Counted from the stretch's first letter, positions 1 through 8,496 are shown. The stretch: DNA of 38,804 nt from an uncultured Clostridia bacterium (GCA_947630825.1 CANRJA010000018.1:1-38804); one strand, 5' to 3'. Made by a program: numbers and translations. Notes: generated by a model from the letters alone, not told the origin.

Positions 1-282
1 AGCAAAACTAAGAAGAAGATCAATGTAACTTGGAAAAAGGTGTCGAAAGCAAAGGGCTATCAAGTTCAGGTTTCAACGACAAAGAAATTCAAGAAGAGCA
101 AGATCATCTTCAATAAGTTTACAAAGAAGAAGACTTTAAAGATCTCAAGCAAGAAGATCAAGAGCAAAAAGACTTACTATGTCAGAGTGAGGGCGTACAC
201 AACGTACAATGATATTAATGGAAAACCTCAAAAAGTATATAGCAAGTGGAACAAGAAGCTCAGAACCGTTAAGGTTAAATAA
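1..282 (+). CDS. C-terminal end of an Fn3-like domain protein (5' end outside window)
   Basis: The frame is open from base 1 to a TAA at 280-282, so this is the 3' end of a longer gene. The visible part encodes about 93 residues of a Lys-rich beta-sandwich repeat. It has the W-K-K-V-x-x-A-x-G-Y-Q-V-Q start and the YYVRVRAY strand typical of Fn3-like domains in secreted clostridial proteins, and it ends with KW(N)KK-x-R-x-V-K-V-K. The same module recurs in the genes at 7603-8496 and 34874-35758 and, more divergently, 3846-4877. It is probably the C-terminal domain of an exported or surface protein; the catalytic or binding part lies outside the window. A GTG at 40 is an internal codon, not a start. 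Confidence 0.75.
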   Translation, partial: SKTKKKINVTWKKVSKAKGYQVQVSTTKKFKKSKIIFNKFTKKKTLKISSKKIKSKKTYYVRVRAYTTYNDINGKPQKVYSKWNKKLRTVKVK

Positions 283-329
283 GCCTTCTAAATATTCTTA
301 AATATAGCCCATAGGGCTAAGTCCAAACG

Positions 330-385
330 ACAGTATAACTCAATGGCTGCTTCTCATATTAATGCAGAAGCAGCGGTTGAACTGT
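330..385 (+). other. Imperfect long hairpin in the 3' intergenic region
   Basis: The 354-base gap between the Fn3 gene and the leftward operon holds no gene. It has a small perfect hairpin (TAGCCC/GGGCTA, 305-319). It also has a larger one whose inner arms are GCTGCTTCT (346-354) and AGAAGCAGC (365-373), extended outward by ACAGT (330-334) and ACTGT (381-385). No U-run follows, so it is not an intrinsic terminator by itself. It could be a 3' UTR structure or a decayed repeat. Confidence 0.4.
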
Positions 386-437
386 CAGTTGATTATGACA
401 ATAGTTGTAATCAAATAAACTGAATAATGTTAAGTAA

Positions 438-475
438 AATCCCGGTAGACATTTAAAGTCTGCCGGGATTTTTTA
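438..475 (+). terminator. Intrinsic terminator of the Fn3 gene
   Basis: The arms AATCCCGGTAGAC and GTCTGCCGGGATT pair over 13 bases with one G-U, and TTTTTT follows. It is about 155 bases after the Fn3-gene stop. Confidence 0.85.
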
Positions 476-636
476 TGAAAAAAGCAACCGCTTTATGCGA
501 TTGCCAGATAATTGTGTATTATTTTTCATTCAGCTTATAACAGTTAACGCTTTATAAATTTTTAAGTTGTGTTTGATTATATAAATTAAGTATCTAATCA
601 AATTTCACAAAAGGAAAGAGTAACAAGCAAGAATTA

Positions 637-1785
637 TTACTCCAATAGCCATAAGTGGCTGTCCTGCATAAACTTTTCTTCGTTAAATAATACCACTACA
701 GAATCAATCTGCTCCATTTCGTTCAATGTATCAAATATGCTGGAATTTAAATATCTTAAATCCACCATAACAATATTTTCATAATTATAAGTAAGATATG
801 GTATCATGCAATTTGCAAAAGAATCTTTTATTAAGACGAGACTCTTTCCATTCGTACATCCGGTGTGTATTTTTATAACGCCGTAGTTTCCGCCTAAAAA
901 ATAATTATACTTATCTTCCGTATCAAGGGCAGATTCGTCATAAATGTTATCCCTAAGCTCTTTATCTCCTGAAATATCATATTCTAATTCGCAGTTTTCC
1001 GCTGTGCTGACGTCATACTTTGTAATGATATCTTTTTGCGGAGCATAATGTATTTTATTAAATGTTGTTCCCCTAAAGTTCGTGCTCACATCAGTTTTAG
1101 AAGAAACTGTACACATCTCCAAATCCATAGATTTCATAAGTGCCTGATATCCATACAAAGCGCCAAGACCTGTCCAGTGATGGTCTGTTTTATAATAAAT
1201 GTATTCGTCGCTATGCTCTTTTAAAGTATCGCCTAAATCAATAAGAACCTCTTGATTCTTTAGTTTGCTTTTCAGCATATCCTTCATATACTCATTCATT
1301 TTAGAAGTGGAAGCGTATAACGGCAGCTTACTTTCAAGTGCATTCACTTTGCTAGGAATTAAAGCTATTTTCACATTTTTACTACCTATACTGTCTGCCG
1401 CCATATTTACAAATCTGGTTAGACAACGTACATTTTCTTTGATTTCTTTTTTGTCAAAATCCTTATCCTCATATTTTTCAATAAGATATCCGTCGTCACA
1501 CATATAGACGCCGTTTTGTTCTTTTTTTCCTATCATTTTATTTGCCAATGAGCTTACCGTAACACACTGATCTCTAAAAACAACATGGTCGTTCAAAAAG
1601 TCGTCAAGACCTTTTTGAAATTCTCCTTTTAAAACTGTATCCTTTGTAACCTTTGGAAATGCAGCAAGTTTTCTTTTTTCAAATTCAGAGTATGTTTTTC
1701 TTCCTCCCAGTATCGTAAAAATACCGACAGCGAAAAGAATAACAAGAAATATAATAATTGTTAATACTTTCACCTTTTTTTCCAT
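637..1785 (-). CDS. DHHW-family (AlgX/AlgJ-like) polysaccharide O-acetylation protein
   Basis: The 382-residue protein has an N-terminal membrane anchor (about residues 8-27) and an extracytoplasmic domain. A D-H-H-W motif (201-204, preceded by YYKT) and a later K-D-S-F-A-N segment together resemble the Asp/His and Ser positions of SGNH-like AlgX/AlgJ acetyltransferases. This matches the DHHW family, usually encoded beside an MBOAT gene, as here (80-base gap). The inferred role is final transfer of an acyl group to an exported glycan. It is the last gene of a leftward four-gene operon. ATG start with AGGAG 7 bases upstream. No clear terminator was found downstream; only an AT-rich dyad (TTTGATTA/TAATCAAA, about 573-603) is visible. 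Confidence 0.8.
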   Translation of the reverse strand: MEKKVKVLTIIIFLVILFAVGIFTILGGRKTYSEFEKRKLAAFPKVTKDTVLKGEFQKGLDDFLNDHVVFRDQCVTVSSLANKMIGKKEQNGVYMCDDGYLIEKYEDKDFDKKEIKENVRCLTRFVNMAADSIGSKNVKIALIPSKVNALESKLPLYASTSKMNEYMKDMLKSKLKNQEVLIDLGDTLKEHSDEYIYYKTDHHWTGLGALYGYQALMKSMDLEMCTVSSKTDVSTNFRGTTFNKIHYAPQKDIITKYDVSTAENCELEYDISGDKELRDNIYDESALDTEDKYNYFLGGNYGVIKIHTGCTNGKSLVLIKDSFANCMIPYLTYNYENIVMVDLRYLNSSIFDTLNEMEQIDSVVVLFNEEKFMQDSHLWLLE

Positions 1786-1865
1786 ATGTTATCTCCTAAT
1801 GCTTTAAGTAAAAGAAACTGTACTTCTGTTTACGGCGCATTGAGTTTGCGTCAATTGCCTCTGAA

Positions 1866-3275
1866 TTAAAATCTAAAATATAAGAACGGATTATAAGAAT
1901 CAGAAACAATAAATGCAATAGAAACAGTCATAACTACGGCTACAAACAAAAGCTCAAAAACTCTTCTTAAAGTTGGTTTTTTGCTTAATAAAAGCTCGCT
2001 TAATCTTTTCGGTATAGATGTAGAGCCGATTATTGCAATAACTATGAGTACGCCGAAGCTTATCAATAAATATGCAGTGTGTTTGTCCAAAATCCCTTGC
2101 TTTGCCTGAAACAGCAGGGCTTTAACAAAACCTGTTCTGTAGCTTATATCATCAAGAGCAAAAATTGCCCAGCCAATCACAAAAGCTATAATTGTATATA
2201 AGCGCCCGAATATATTTGGAATTTTATCTAACACTTTCTTCAAAAACAGCTTTTCAAGAATTAAAATTACCGCGTAATAAAAGCCCCACAGAACAAAGTT
2301 CCAAGATGCGCCGTGCCATAGTCCTGTCAGCGTCCATACGATAAGTATGTTGATAAGCTGTCTTTTAATACCCTTTCTGTTTCCGCCCAGCGGGTAATAA
2401 ACGTACTCTCTAAACCATGTGCTGAGACTGATATGCCATCTTCTCCAAAACTCTGTTATGGATTTAGATTCATAAGGATAGTCGAAGTTTTCAAGAAAAT
2501 GAAATCCCAGCATTCTGCCCATACCGATAGCCATATCGGAGTATCCTGAAAAGTCGAAATAAATTTGCAGTGTAAAAGCCAATACTGCCAGCCATGCCAT
2601 TGAAGTTGACAGCTTGTCCGGCGATGTCCCTGCAATTTCCTTGAAGATAACAGCTATATTATTTGCGATCAAAACCTTTTTGCCTAAACCTACGGTAAAT
2701 CTTATAATGCCCTGATAAAAGTCATCAAGTGTACATTTTCTTTCCCGCAGTTCGCTTTCTACAGTTTTATAACGAACTATAGGTCCTGCGATCAATTGCG
2801 GAAACATAGTAATATATGCCGCAAAATTAATGATGTTCTTGTTTCCTTTTACCTCTTTGCGATAGACGTCAATTACATATGACATTGCCTGAAAGGTATA
2901 AAAGCTGATACCAATAGGCAATGCGATATTTAAAAGCTCTATATGCTTTCCGAATAGTAGATTGTATGTTCCAATAGTGAAGTCTGCATACTTGAAAACA
3001 AATAACAACCCTACGTTGATAACAACTGCGGCAATTAATAGGGCTCTTCTTTTTGCCGTTGACTGCGGATCTGTTCGGGTAATAAGTATGCCCGAAATAT
3101 AGTTAAGAAGAATGGAGAACAGCATTAGCAGAATATATATTGGCTCTCCCCAGCTATAGAAAATTAGGCTGACTGCCAACAAACACAGATTTCTAAACCT
3201 GTCAGGCAGAATATAGTATATCAGTAGTGTAGCAGGTAAGAATACTACTAAAAAAATCAAACTGCTAAAAACCAT
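1866..3275 (-). CDS. MBOAT-family membrane-bound O-acyltransferase (AlgI/DltB-like)
   Basis: A polytopic membrane protein of 469 residues, the normal length for AlgI-type MBOATs. It carries the family signatures F-W-R-R-W-H-I-S-L-S-T-W (about 276-287) and L-W-H-G-A-S-W-N (about 319-326), with H321 the expected catalytic histidine and H281 the second conserved histidine. AlgI/DltB proteins move acyl groups across the membrane for esterification of cell-surface polymers. The DHHW gene downstream and the SGNH-like and DUF4358-like genes upstream suggest a complete O-acylation module. The polymer cannot be told from sequence. AAAGGA ribosome site before the ATG. Confidence 0.9.
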   Translation of the reverse strand: MVFSSLIFLVVFLPATLLIYYILPDRFRNLCLLAVSLIFYSWGEPIYILLMLFSILLNYISGILITRTDPQSTAKRRALLIAAVVINVGLLFVFKYADFTIGTYNLLFGKHIELLNIALPIGISFYTFQAMSYVIDVYRKEVKGNKNIINFAAYITMFPQLIAGPIVRYKTVESELRERKCTLDDFYQGIIRFTVGLGKKVLIANNIAVIFKEIAGTSPDKLSTSMAWLAVLAFTLQIYFDFSGYSDMAIGMGRMLGFHFLENFDYPYESKSITEFWRRWHISLSTWFREYVYYPLGGNRKGIKRQLINILIVWTLTGLWHGASWNFVLWGFYYAVILILEKLFLKKVLDKIPNIFGRLYTIIAFVIGWAIFALDDISYRTGFVKALLFQAKQGILDKHTAYLLISFGVLIVIAIIGSTSIPKRLSELLLSKKPTLRRVFELLFVAVVMTVSIAFIVSDSYNPFLYFRF

Positions 3276-3327
3276 AATTTATGTCCTTTGTCAAATAAAT
3301 TAATTTTAATATAGCTAATAAGTAATC

Positions 3328-3834
3328 TTACACATTCTTTTTAAATGCCTTGACCGCCTTACTGTTTTTTGAAGTGTCTAAAATGAACAGATAAACATAT
3401 TTTCCTTTTGAACCTACTTTTGCATTATTTAAAAGCAGCTTTCCATAGGAAGAAAAATAATTTGCGTTGCTTGATTTTTCTTTTCTTACAAATTTCTTTA
3501 AAGCCTTTTTGATTTTTTTAACTTTATTTTTACTGGTTGCCTTAAATATTGCACTTACAAATTCCTGACTGCTGTCGGATTTTCTTGCTGCCTTGTAGTA
3601 TTTAAAATTCTTTGCTGACACGCCCAAAACCTTTGAATACTTTCCGAAAATATTTTTTCTTGCGGTATTTATTTCATTGCTGGAGTTCAAAGGGTATGAG
3701 CTTCCATACGCCCTTTGTACCGCCGAAAAAGCCGATGCCTCAGATGCATATACATTCATACCTACCTGAATAAGCATCTGCATAACAAATGTGAATACTA
3801 TTGCGATTGATAAAATTCTTTTTACTTGTTTCAT
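3328..3834 (-). CDS. Exported DUF4358-like protein
   Basis: 168 residues with an N-terminal signal-like hydrophobic stretch (about 8-28) followed by a small basic domain. The pattern F-x-A-V-Q-x-A-Y-G, then a Lys-rich helix (K-K-I-K-K-A-L-K-K-F), then a final beta strand ending Y-V-Y-L-F-I-L-D resembles the DUF4358 family, which often sits beside MBOAT/DHHW genes in clostridia. It lies 11 bases after the SGNH-like gene and 52 bases before the MBOAT gene, so it is clearly in the operon. Function unknown; an accessory role in O-acylation is inferred from context only. Confidence 0.6.
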   Translation of the reverse strand: MKQVKRILSIAIVFTFVMQMLIQVGMNVYASEASAFSAVQRAYGSSYPLNSSNEINTARKNIFGKYSKVLGVSAKNFKYYKAARKSDSSQEFVSAIFKATSKNKVKKIKKALKKFVRKEKSSNANYFSSYGKLLLNNAKVGSKGKYVYLFILDTSKNSKAVKAFKKNV

Positions 3835-3845
3835 TTAATTTTCCT

Positions 3846-4877
3846 CTACTTTCCTTTTGTTAGTTTATTTGAATACTTCTTAATATCATTTACAACATCA
3901 ACAGTCGCCTGATAACTCCAGTGTCCGCCGTCGCCGCCATTTGCATATGACTTTAAATATCCGTTTTTATCAGTTATCAACTTGCGGTATCCGGAATAAT
4001 AATATACGTTTTCTGTATGATCAGCTAAATATTTATAAGCCTTATTATAATGATTGATATTCTTGTTGCCAGCAAATCCCGAAACGTGATTTGCAGCTAC
4101 CGGAGGTAACGCAAGCAGAACAATTTCGACATTGGGATTTGCCTTTTTCAAAAGCTGAATCATTTTCTTATAATTATTTATTGTGTTGTTAGTATTCCAA
4201 TTTCCTGCCTCGTTCATTCCATCAAGAAAAATGACTCTGTCCGGGCGATAATAGGCGATTCGCTCAACAGCCGTAAGCGTCATACCCTTATAGTTTATGT
4301 AATTGGTATTTAAAAGACCATAGGTGCTTATTCCAACTTTATAAACTAATCGGTAGTTATCCGGTACATAAGATTTAGCATATATGCCCATTCCTTCTAC
4401 AAAACACTCGCCGCATATTATTGTCAACGGCTTTTTAGGTCTAACATATACCTTCTTAACTTTAGACGCTTTACTTTTATATTCTGCATTTAAAGTCTTT
4501 GCAGCGGCAACTACTTTGTATTTATAGGTTTTCCTTTTCTTAGCTTTTTTGTCTACAAAGCTGGTCTTTTTTGTTTCTTTTATCTTTATGTATTTATTCT
4601 TTTTTGCTCGATATACTATGTAATACTTTGCGTTTTCTACCTTTTTCCATGATAGCTTTACGTTCTTTTCATATCTTGTTTTAATCTCTACCTTTGGTTT
4701 TTCCAAATGCAATACAGATGAATTAGCTTCTATCTCTTTATTAGCTGTTTGAGTGTCATAAGCTTTTATCACGGCTTGATTTATTCCCACTGCGAATAAG
4801 CTATAGATAATCAAAAAGAATAATATTATTAATGTTTTAAATCTATTGGTCATTTTAAATGTTTTTGTATTTATCAT
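3846..4877 (-). CDS. Fn3 plus SGNH/GDSL-like hydrolase with Cys at the nucleophile position
   Basis: 343 residues: N-terminal membrane/signal segment (about 14-36), an Fn3-like domain (about 60-147) and an SGNH-like domain (about 150-338). The blocks are G156-E-C158-F-V-E-G162 in place of GDSxxxG, G220-M-N222-E in place of GxND, and D316-G-G-H319 in place of DxxH. The oxyanion Asn and the Asp/His pair are therefore present, while the catalytic Ser is replaced by Cys (codon TGT). It may be a Cys-dependent esterase/acyltransferase or a non-catalytic acyl-glycan binder. It is the first gene of the O-acylation operon, with an AAAGGA ribosome site and a promoter at 4930-4958. Confidence 0.75.
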   Translation of the reverse strand: MINTKTFKMTNRFKTLIILFFLIIYSLFAVGINQAVIKAYDTQTANKEIEANSSVLHLEKPKVEIKTRYEKNVKLSWKKVENAKYYIVYRAKKNKYIKIKETKKTSFVDKKAKKRKTYKYKVVAAAKTLNAEYKSKASKVKKVYVRPKKPLTIICGECFVEGMGIYAKSYVPDNYRLVYKVGISTYGLLNTNYINYKGMTLTAVERIAYYRPDRVIFLDGMNEAGNWNTNNTINNYKKMIQLLKKANPNVEIVLLALPPVAANHVSGFAGNKNINHYNKAYKYLADHTENVYYYSGYRKLITDKNGYLKSYANGGDGGHWSYQATVDVVNDIKKYSNKLTKGK

Positions 4878-4929
4878 AAAAATTCCTTTCCTTTAATTAA
4901 ATTAGTTTATTTGCAAAAAAGATACTGTT

Positions 4930-4958
4930 AGTATAACATAAAAAGAATAATTTGTAAA
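4930..4958 (-). promoter_or_regulatory. Sigma-A-type promoter of the O-acylation operon
   Basis: Read on the minus strand: TTTACA (4958-4953), 17-base spacer, TATACT (4935-4930). It lies about 50 bases upstream of the SGNH-like gene start. Confidence 0.7.
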
Positions 4959-5112
4959 GAAGATAATGCTTGTTATATTTTAAAAGAATTAAAAGTATAT
5001 TATGTCGATTCAGCAATTTCAGAACTTAATATGTCACGGTATCAAATTTTATACTTCAAAACCAGAATAGTCCAAACTTTTTAAGTAATATTATTGATTA
5101 AGAGGTGTTTTT

Positions 5113-5313
5113 ATGGCAAATAAAAAAGATAATCCATTGACTGTAGTTTATCATTATCCCGACGGAACTGTATCTGATACTCTTGATCCTGAGTTTGGCA
5201 AGCAATTGGCAAAAAAAGTTGGCGAGGCAGCCTCAAGGTTAATGAGCGAGGAAAGTTACATAAGGCTTGTTAAATCAATAGAAGCTGATGAAGCAGAAAA
5301 ATCAAAAAGCTAA
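5113..5313 (+). CDS. Small acidic hypothetical protein (66 aa)
   Basis: ATG start after AGAGGTG at normal spacing. The stop runs straight into a terminator hairpin, which supports a real monocistronic gene. The product is soluble-looking, with a short beta segment (T-V-V-Y-H-Y-P-D-G-T) followed by a charged helix. No family is recognised. No convincing promoter was found in the 235-base gap upstream. Confidence 0.6.
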   Translation: MANKKDNPLTVVYHYPDGTVSDTLDPEFGKQLAKKVGEAASRLMSEESYIRLVKSIEADEAEKSKS

Positions 5314-5345
5314 GCACTTATGGCTTAGCTTTATTACTTTTTTAA
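5307..5345. terminator. Bidirectional intrinsic terminator between convergent genes
   Basis: The arms AAGCTAAGC and GCTTAGCTT flank a 7-base loop. A T-rich tail follows on the plus strand, and TTTTTGATTTTT follows on the minus strand. It serves the 66-aa gene and the leftward lipid-kinase operon. Confidence 0.75.
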
Positions 5346-5359
5346 ATTCACCTATACAT

Positions 5360-5707
5360 TTACTTATTTTTAACAGGTAAAGCAATAAGTATAATAGTTG
5401 CTAACCAATATAAAGCATAAATAATATATGCTGCAATGTTGTGCCAAAACCAACTGAATAAAGGCTGTGATATTGCAAATAAAATAAATACAACCGCCAT
5501 TATTGCCATAACTATACCTATTCCTCTAGCGGTTTTCAAATCAGGTGAAACAAGTAAGGATATTGTAATTACTTCATAAGCAATGTAAAAAATATACGTT
5601 ACTTCAAGGCTCCATGACCAACTCCATTCCGGATGTTGAAGTGCAATTGAAACAAATATAACTGCAATAATTGCCATAATAATGCCTGCTATTCTGGTTT
5701 TTTTCAA
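5360..5707 (-). CDS. Small four-helix membrane protein with internal duplication
   Basis: 115 residues, nearly all hydrophobic, with four predicted transmembrane helices. It is two copies of one 50-residue unit offset by 56 residues (about 5-53 and 61-109). Each reads R-x-x-G-I-x-M-A-I-x-A-V-x-F, then P-x-x-S-W-x-W, then Y-I-x-Y-x-x-Y-x-x-x-T-I. The likely start is TTG at 5707, with GAGGAG about 10 bases upstream overlapping the end of the lipid-kinase gene (14-base gap), so translation may be coupled. Function unknown. Confidence 0.65.
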   Translation of the reverse strand: MKKTRIAGIIMAIIAVIFVSIALQHPEWSWSWSLEVTYIFYIAYEVITISLLVSPDLKTARGIGIVMAIMAVVFILFAISQPLFSWFWHNIAAYIIYALYWLATIILIALPVKNK

Positions 5708-5721
5708 CCTAAGTCAACTCC

Positions 5722-6714
5722 TCACTGATTATCAATGTAAGCGCTTTTAACCGCTTCAATTTCGCTTTCTTCAGTATTGTTTGCAGCACTTTCTTCAAGA
5801 ATATCGCTCTGAGGTATAATTATATTTATTGCCCGCTTGTGATTTACTATGTTCATCTCACTATAAGAACCGCCGTTTTCGCCGTCTATTGTCCATGCGA
5901 CATTTTCATCGCAAGTGATTTTAAGGTTTGCGGTTTTGAATTTCATAAAGTATTTTGGATTTAGCTGTGCTTTAGGCGAGCCGGCAGCAGGAAGATTTGT
6001 TATCAGAGACGTCCATTCTATTGGGTTGTTAGGCTTTTTAACGAGGTTTACTTCAAAAAGTCCGTCGTCAAAAAGAACGCCCTCTTTTTTGAGATTAAGA
6101 ATACCTCCGACAGATGTTGTGTTGGTAACCATACCTAGGATAAAGGTATCTTCTATTGTGTTTCCGTCGAATTCAATTTTTAAATCATAAGCTTTAATTT
6201 TACCAAGACTTTTAGCTCCTTCAAGAACATAAGCCAGATGTCCCAGCAAATTCTTAGAGGTCTGAGGAGTTTCGTAAGAAACGGCTGTGAAAGCACCGAA
6301 AGCGGCAACATAACAGAAATGCTTGTCATTAAGCGAGCCAACATCGTATGCAAACGGAGTGCCGTGAATAACATTCTCAGCGGCTTGAACCATTTTTCTT
6401 GGGATTTTAAGGCTGTTTGCGAAGTCATTAGTTGTTCCTGCCGGTATGTAGCCCAGATTAGGACGGTTTTCACACTTCATAAGACCTGTTATAGATTCCG
6501 ATAATGTACCGTCGCCGCCGGAGCATACTATAAGGTCATATCCCTCGTTATTGCTTTTTTCTATCACCTTTAAAGCGTCGCACTTTTTCTGTGTAGGATA
6601 TGCTGTGACAAAGTAATTATCCTTTGTAAAAAGGTCAATAATATCAGAAAGGCTGGATTTCAGCAAGCCTTTTCCGGCATTCGGATTATAAACAAAAAGC
6701 AGTTTCTTTTTCAC
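5722..6714 (-). CDS. Diacylglycerol kinase/YegS-family lipid kinase
   Basis: The protein shows the DAGK catalytic signatures: Y-N-P-N-A-G-K-G near the N terminus, S-G-G-D-G-T-L-S-E-S for nucleotide binding, and P-A-G-T-T-N-D-F-A. Its length of about 330 residues fits YegS/DgkB-like kinases, which phosphorylate diacylglycerol or related lipids at the membrane. The frame extends upstream to a TTG at 6735. The GTG at 6714 is preferred because AAAGGA lies 7 bases before it and the family start (KKKLLFVYNP) follows at once. Own promoter at 6755-6783; co-transcribed with the duplicated membrane protein. Confidence 0.85.
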   Translation of the reverse strand: MKKKLLFVYNPNAGKGLLKSSLSDIIDLFTKDNYFVTAYPTQKKCDALKVIEKSNNEGYDLIVCSGGDGTLSESITGLMKCENRPNLGYIPAGTTNDFANSLKIPRKMVQAAENVIHGTPFAYDVGSLNDKHFCYVAAFGAFTAVSYETPQTSKNLLGHLAYVLEGAKSLGKIKAYDLKIEFDGNTIEDTFILGMVTNTTSVGGILNLKKEGVLFDDGLFEVNLVKKPNNPIEWTSLITNLPAAGSPKAQLNPKYFMKFKTANLKITCDENVAWTIDGENGGSYSEMNIVNHKRAINIIIPQSDILEESAANNTEESEIEAVKSAYIDNQ

Positions 6715-6754
6715 TACAATTTCCTTTCTCAGCAATAATAGTTAATTCAGTAAT

Positions 6755-6783
6755 ATTTTATCTCATATTAGCAAAAAAGTCAA
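6755..6783 (-). promoter_or_regulatory. Promoter of the lipid-kinase operon
   Basis: Minus strand: TTGACT (6783-6778), 17-base spacer, TAAAAT (6760-6755). Confidence 0.7.
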
Positions 6784-6799
6784 ATAAGCAATACATTCC

Positions 6800-6828
6800 T
6801 TTACAAAAAGAAGGCTTTGTGTTATCAT
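6800..6828 (+). promoter_or_regulatory. Promoter of the HAD phosphatase gene
   Basis: TTTACA (6800-6805), 17-base spacer, TATCAT (6823-6828). Divergent from and back-to-back with the lipid-kinase promoter. Confidence 0.6.
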
Positions 6829-6874
6829 TTTTCAGTAAGACGATTTTATGAAACATTGAAAGGATATTCATTAG

Positions 6875-7528
6875 ATGAATTTAGATAATTTCGACGGATA
6901 TATTTTCGATTTGGACGGAACACTTATTGATTCGTCAAACGCATGGCACAGAGTAGATGATATTTTTCTTTCGTCGTATGGAATTGATACGCCCGATGAC
7001 TACGACAGGGAAATAGCGGGAATGGGCTTTGAGATGGCGGCAGAATATACTATAGACAGGTTTCATTTAAACCGCACTGTGAATGAAGTCATTAAAGAGT
7101 GGAATGATATTGTAAGGGATATTTTTGCGACGGAGATATCTTTGTTTGAGGGTGCGGAGGAGTATCTGAGGTATTTAAAAAGCAAAGGCAAAAGGCTTAG
7201 CGTTGCAACTGTAAACAATCTGGAGCTTACAATACCTGTTTTGGAAAACAATAAAGTTCTTGATTTGTTTGATGATATTACCACATCTGCAGAGGTGACA
7301 CGCCCTAAGGGATTTCCCGATATATATCTTAAAGCCGCGAAAAAGCTTAGGCTTTCTGTATCAAAATGCGTTGTGTTTGAGGATATTCTTCAGGGGATAA
7401 AGGGGGCTAAAAAAGGCGGTTTTAAAACTGTTGCTGTTATGTGTAAAAAGAATATTCATTACCGTGATGAGATAATTTCGCTATGCGATAGGTATATAAC
7501 AAATTATAAAGAGCTTATTATAGATTGA
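6875..7528 (+). CDS. HAD-superfamily hydrolase (phosphoglycolate phosphatase/beta-phosphoglucomutase-like)
   Basis: 217 residues, the usual size for subclass I HAD phosphatases. Motif I is F-D-L-D-G-T-L (D12 nucleophile, D14 acid/base). The insert after it is the small helical cap. The motif II region reads S-V-A-T-V-N-N, the motif III Lys lies in R-P-K-G-F-P-D, and motif IV is V-F-E-D-I-L-Q-G. The substrate cannot be assigned. Monocistronic, with AAAGGA about 10 bases before the ATG and a terminator right after the stop. Confidence 0.85.
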   Translation: MNLDNFDGYIFDLDGTLIDSSNAWHRVDDIFLSSYGIDTPDDYDREIAGMGFEMAAEYTIDRFHLNRTVNEVIKEWNDIVRDIFATEISLFEGAEEYLRYLKSKGKRLSVATVNNLELTIPVLENNKVLDLFDDITTSAEVTRPKGFPDIYLKAAKKLRLSVSKCVVFEDILQGIKGAKKGGFKTVAVMCKKNIHYRDEIISLCDRYITNYKELIID

Positions 7529-7530
7529 TT

Positions 7531-7556
7531 AGAGGCGCATTGTGCGTCTTTTTTTG
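7531..7556 (+). terminator. Intrinsic terminator of the HAD gene
   Basis: The arms AGGCGCA and TGCGTCT are followed by seven T. Confidence 0.8.
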
Positions 7557-7562
7557 TACATA

Positions 7563-7594
7563 AAAACAGACACCGATTATACGATGTCTGTTTT
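7563..7594. terminator. Intrinsic terminator of the Fn3 lipoprotein gene
   Basis: The arms AAAACAGACACCG and CGATGTCTGTTTT flank a 6-base loop, with T-rich tails on both strands. The arms resemble those of the ackA terminator at 8585-8612. Confidence 0.75.
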
Positions 7595-7602
7595 CATTAC
7601 TT

Positions 7603-8496
7603 TTATTTTACAGTTTTGACCTTTGACCACTTACCATAATACTTCTTTGAACCGACTTTTACATACGATCTGATTTTTATAAAATACTGTTTGTTTGATT
7701 TTAAGCCATTGATACTGGTTTTAGAGGTATTCTTTTTAACATTAACAGTCTTTTTGTCTTGAGAAAGACCTCTGTTTGTACCCAGTTTTATTTGATAACC
7801 TGAAACCTTATATGCTTTCTGCCATTTAACAGAAATTGTTTGCCCGTTGTTCTTGGCATTTAATCCGGAAACCGGACTTGATTTAATATCTTTTTTATTT
7901 GTGTATGCACATATTGATGCTCCGCTGACTAACTTTAATAAGTTCCACGTTGTGGTCTTTTTGTCTTTTGAAAGTTTTCCGTTTGTGTACACTATTTTTT
8001 GAGGGAATGTAATGCTGAAAGTAAGTTTTATCATATCTTGCATTGCTTTCATATCGCTTTTTGAAATGCTCATAGATTCGTTTAATATTTCGTCTGTAGA
8101 GGAATCAAACGCACCTAATTCAGCAACAAACTTTTTCTTTGTAATAGTACCTGAATTAAAAATACCTATATCACCGCTAATTAATTCTTTTTTTAATTTT
8201 TTAATGCTAGAGTAAGGCTCACTTATATTAAAACATTTATATGTTTCACCTTTTATTGTTTCTTCATACTCTTTAACTGTTGCATTAGGCGATTCCCGCT
8301 TTAATTCACTAGACAGTTCATTACCTTCCATACCCATTTGATTCTCATAATATTCTTTTTGAATTTTAATAACTCCGTTTAGTGTTACAGAACCGTTTGA
8401 GTTTATCGTTACGTTTACTTTTTCCTGCATACAGCCTGCTAATGCAGTAACAGCCATCATTGCTGACAATAAAACAGCAAATATTCTTTTTTTCAT
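7603..8496 (-). CDS. Exported lipoprotein with C-terminal Fn3-like domain
   Basis: 297 residues. It has a signal peptide with lipobox L-A-G-C (C22), a middle domain of about 180 residues of unknown fold, and a C-terminal Fn3-like domain (about 205-297) with W-Q-K-A-x-x-V-S-G-Y-Q-I and Q-Y-F-I-K-I-R-S-Y. The N-terminal part starts with a valine-rich strand (V-N-V-T-I-N-S-N-G-S-V-T-L-N-G) as in small surface lipoproteins. It is probably tethered to the outer face of the membrane. Monocistronic, with a perfect consensus promoter. No enzymatic motif was seen. Confidence 0.75.
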   Translation of the reverse strand: MKKRIFAVLLSAMMAVTALAGCMQEKVNVTINSNGSVTLNGVIKIQKEYYENQMGMEGNELSSELKRESPNATVKEYEETIKGETYKCFNISEPYSSIKKLKKELISGDIGIFNSGTITKKKFVAELGAFDSSTDEILNESMSISKSDMKAMQDMIKLTFSITFPQKIVYTNGKLSKDKKTTTWNLLKLVSGASICAYTNKKDIKSSPVSGLNAKNNGQTISVKWQKAYKVSGYQIKLGTNRGLSQDKKTVNVKKNTSKTSINGLKSNKQYFIKIRSYVKVGSKKYYGKWSKVKTVK

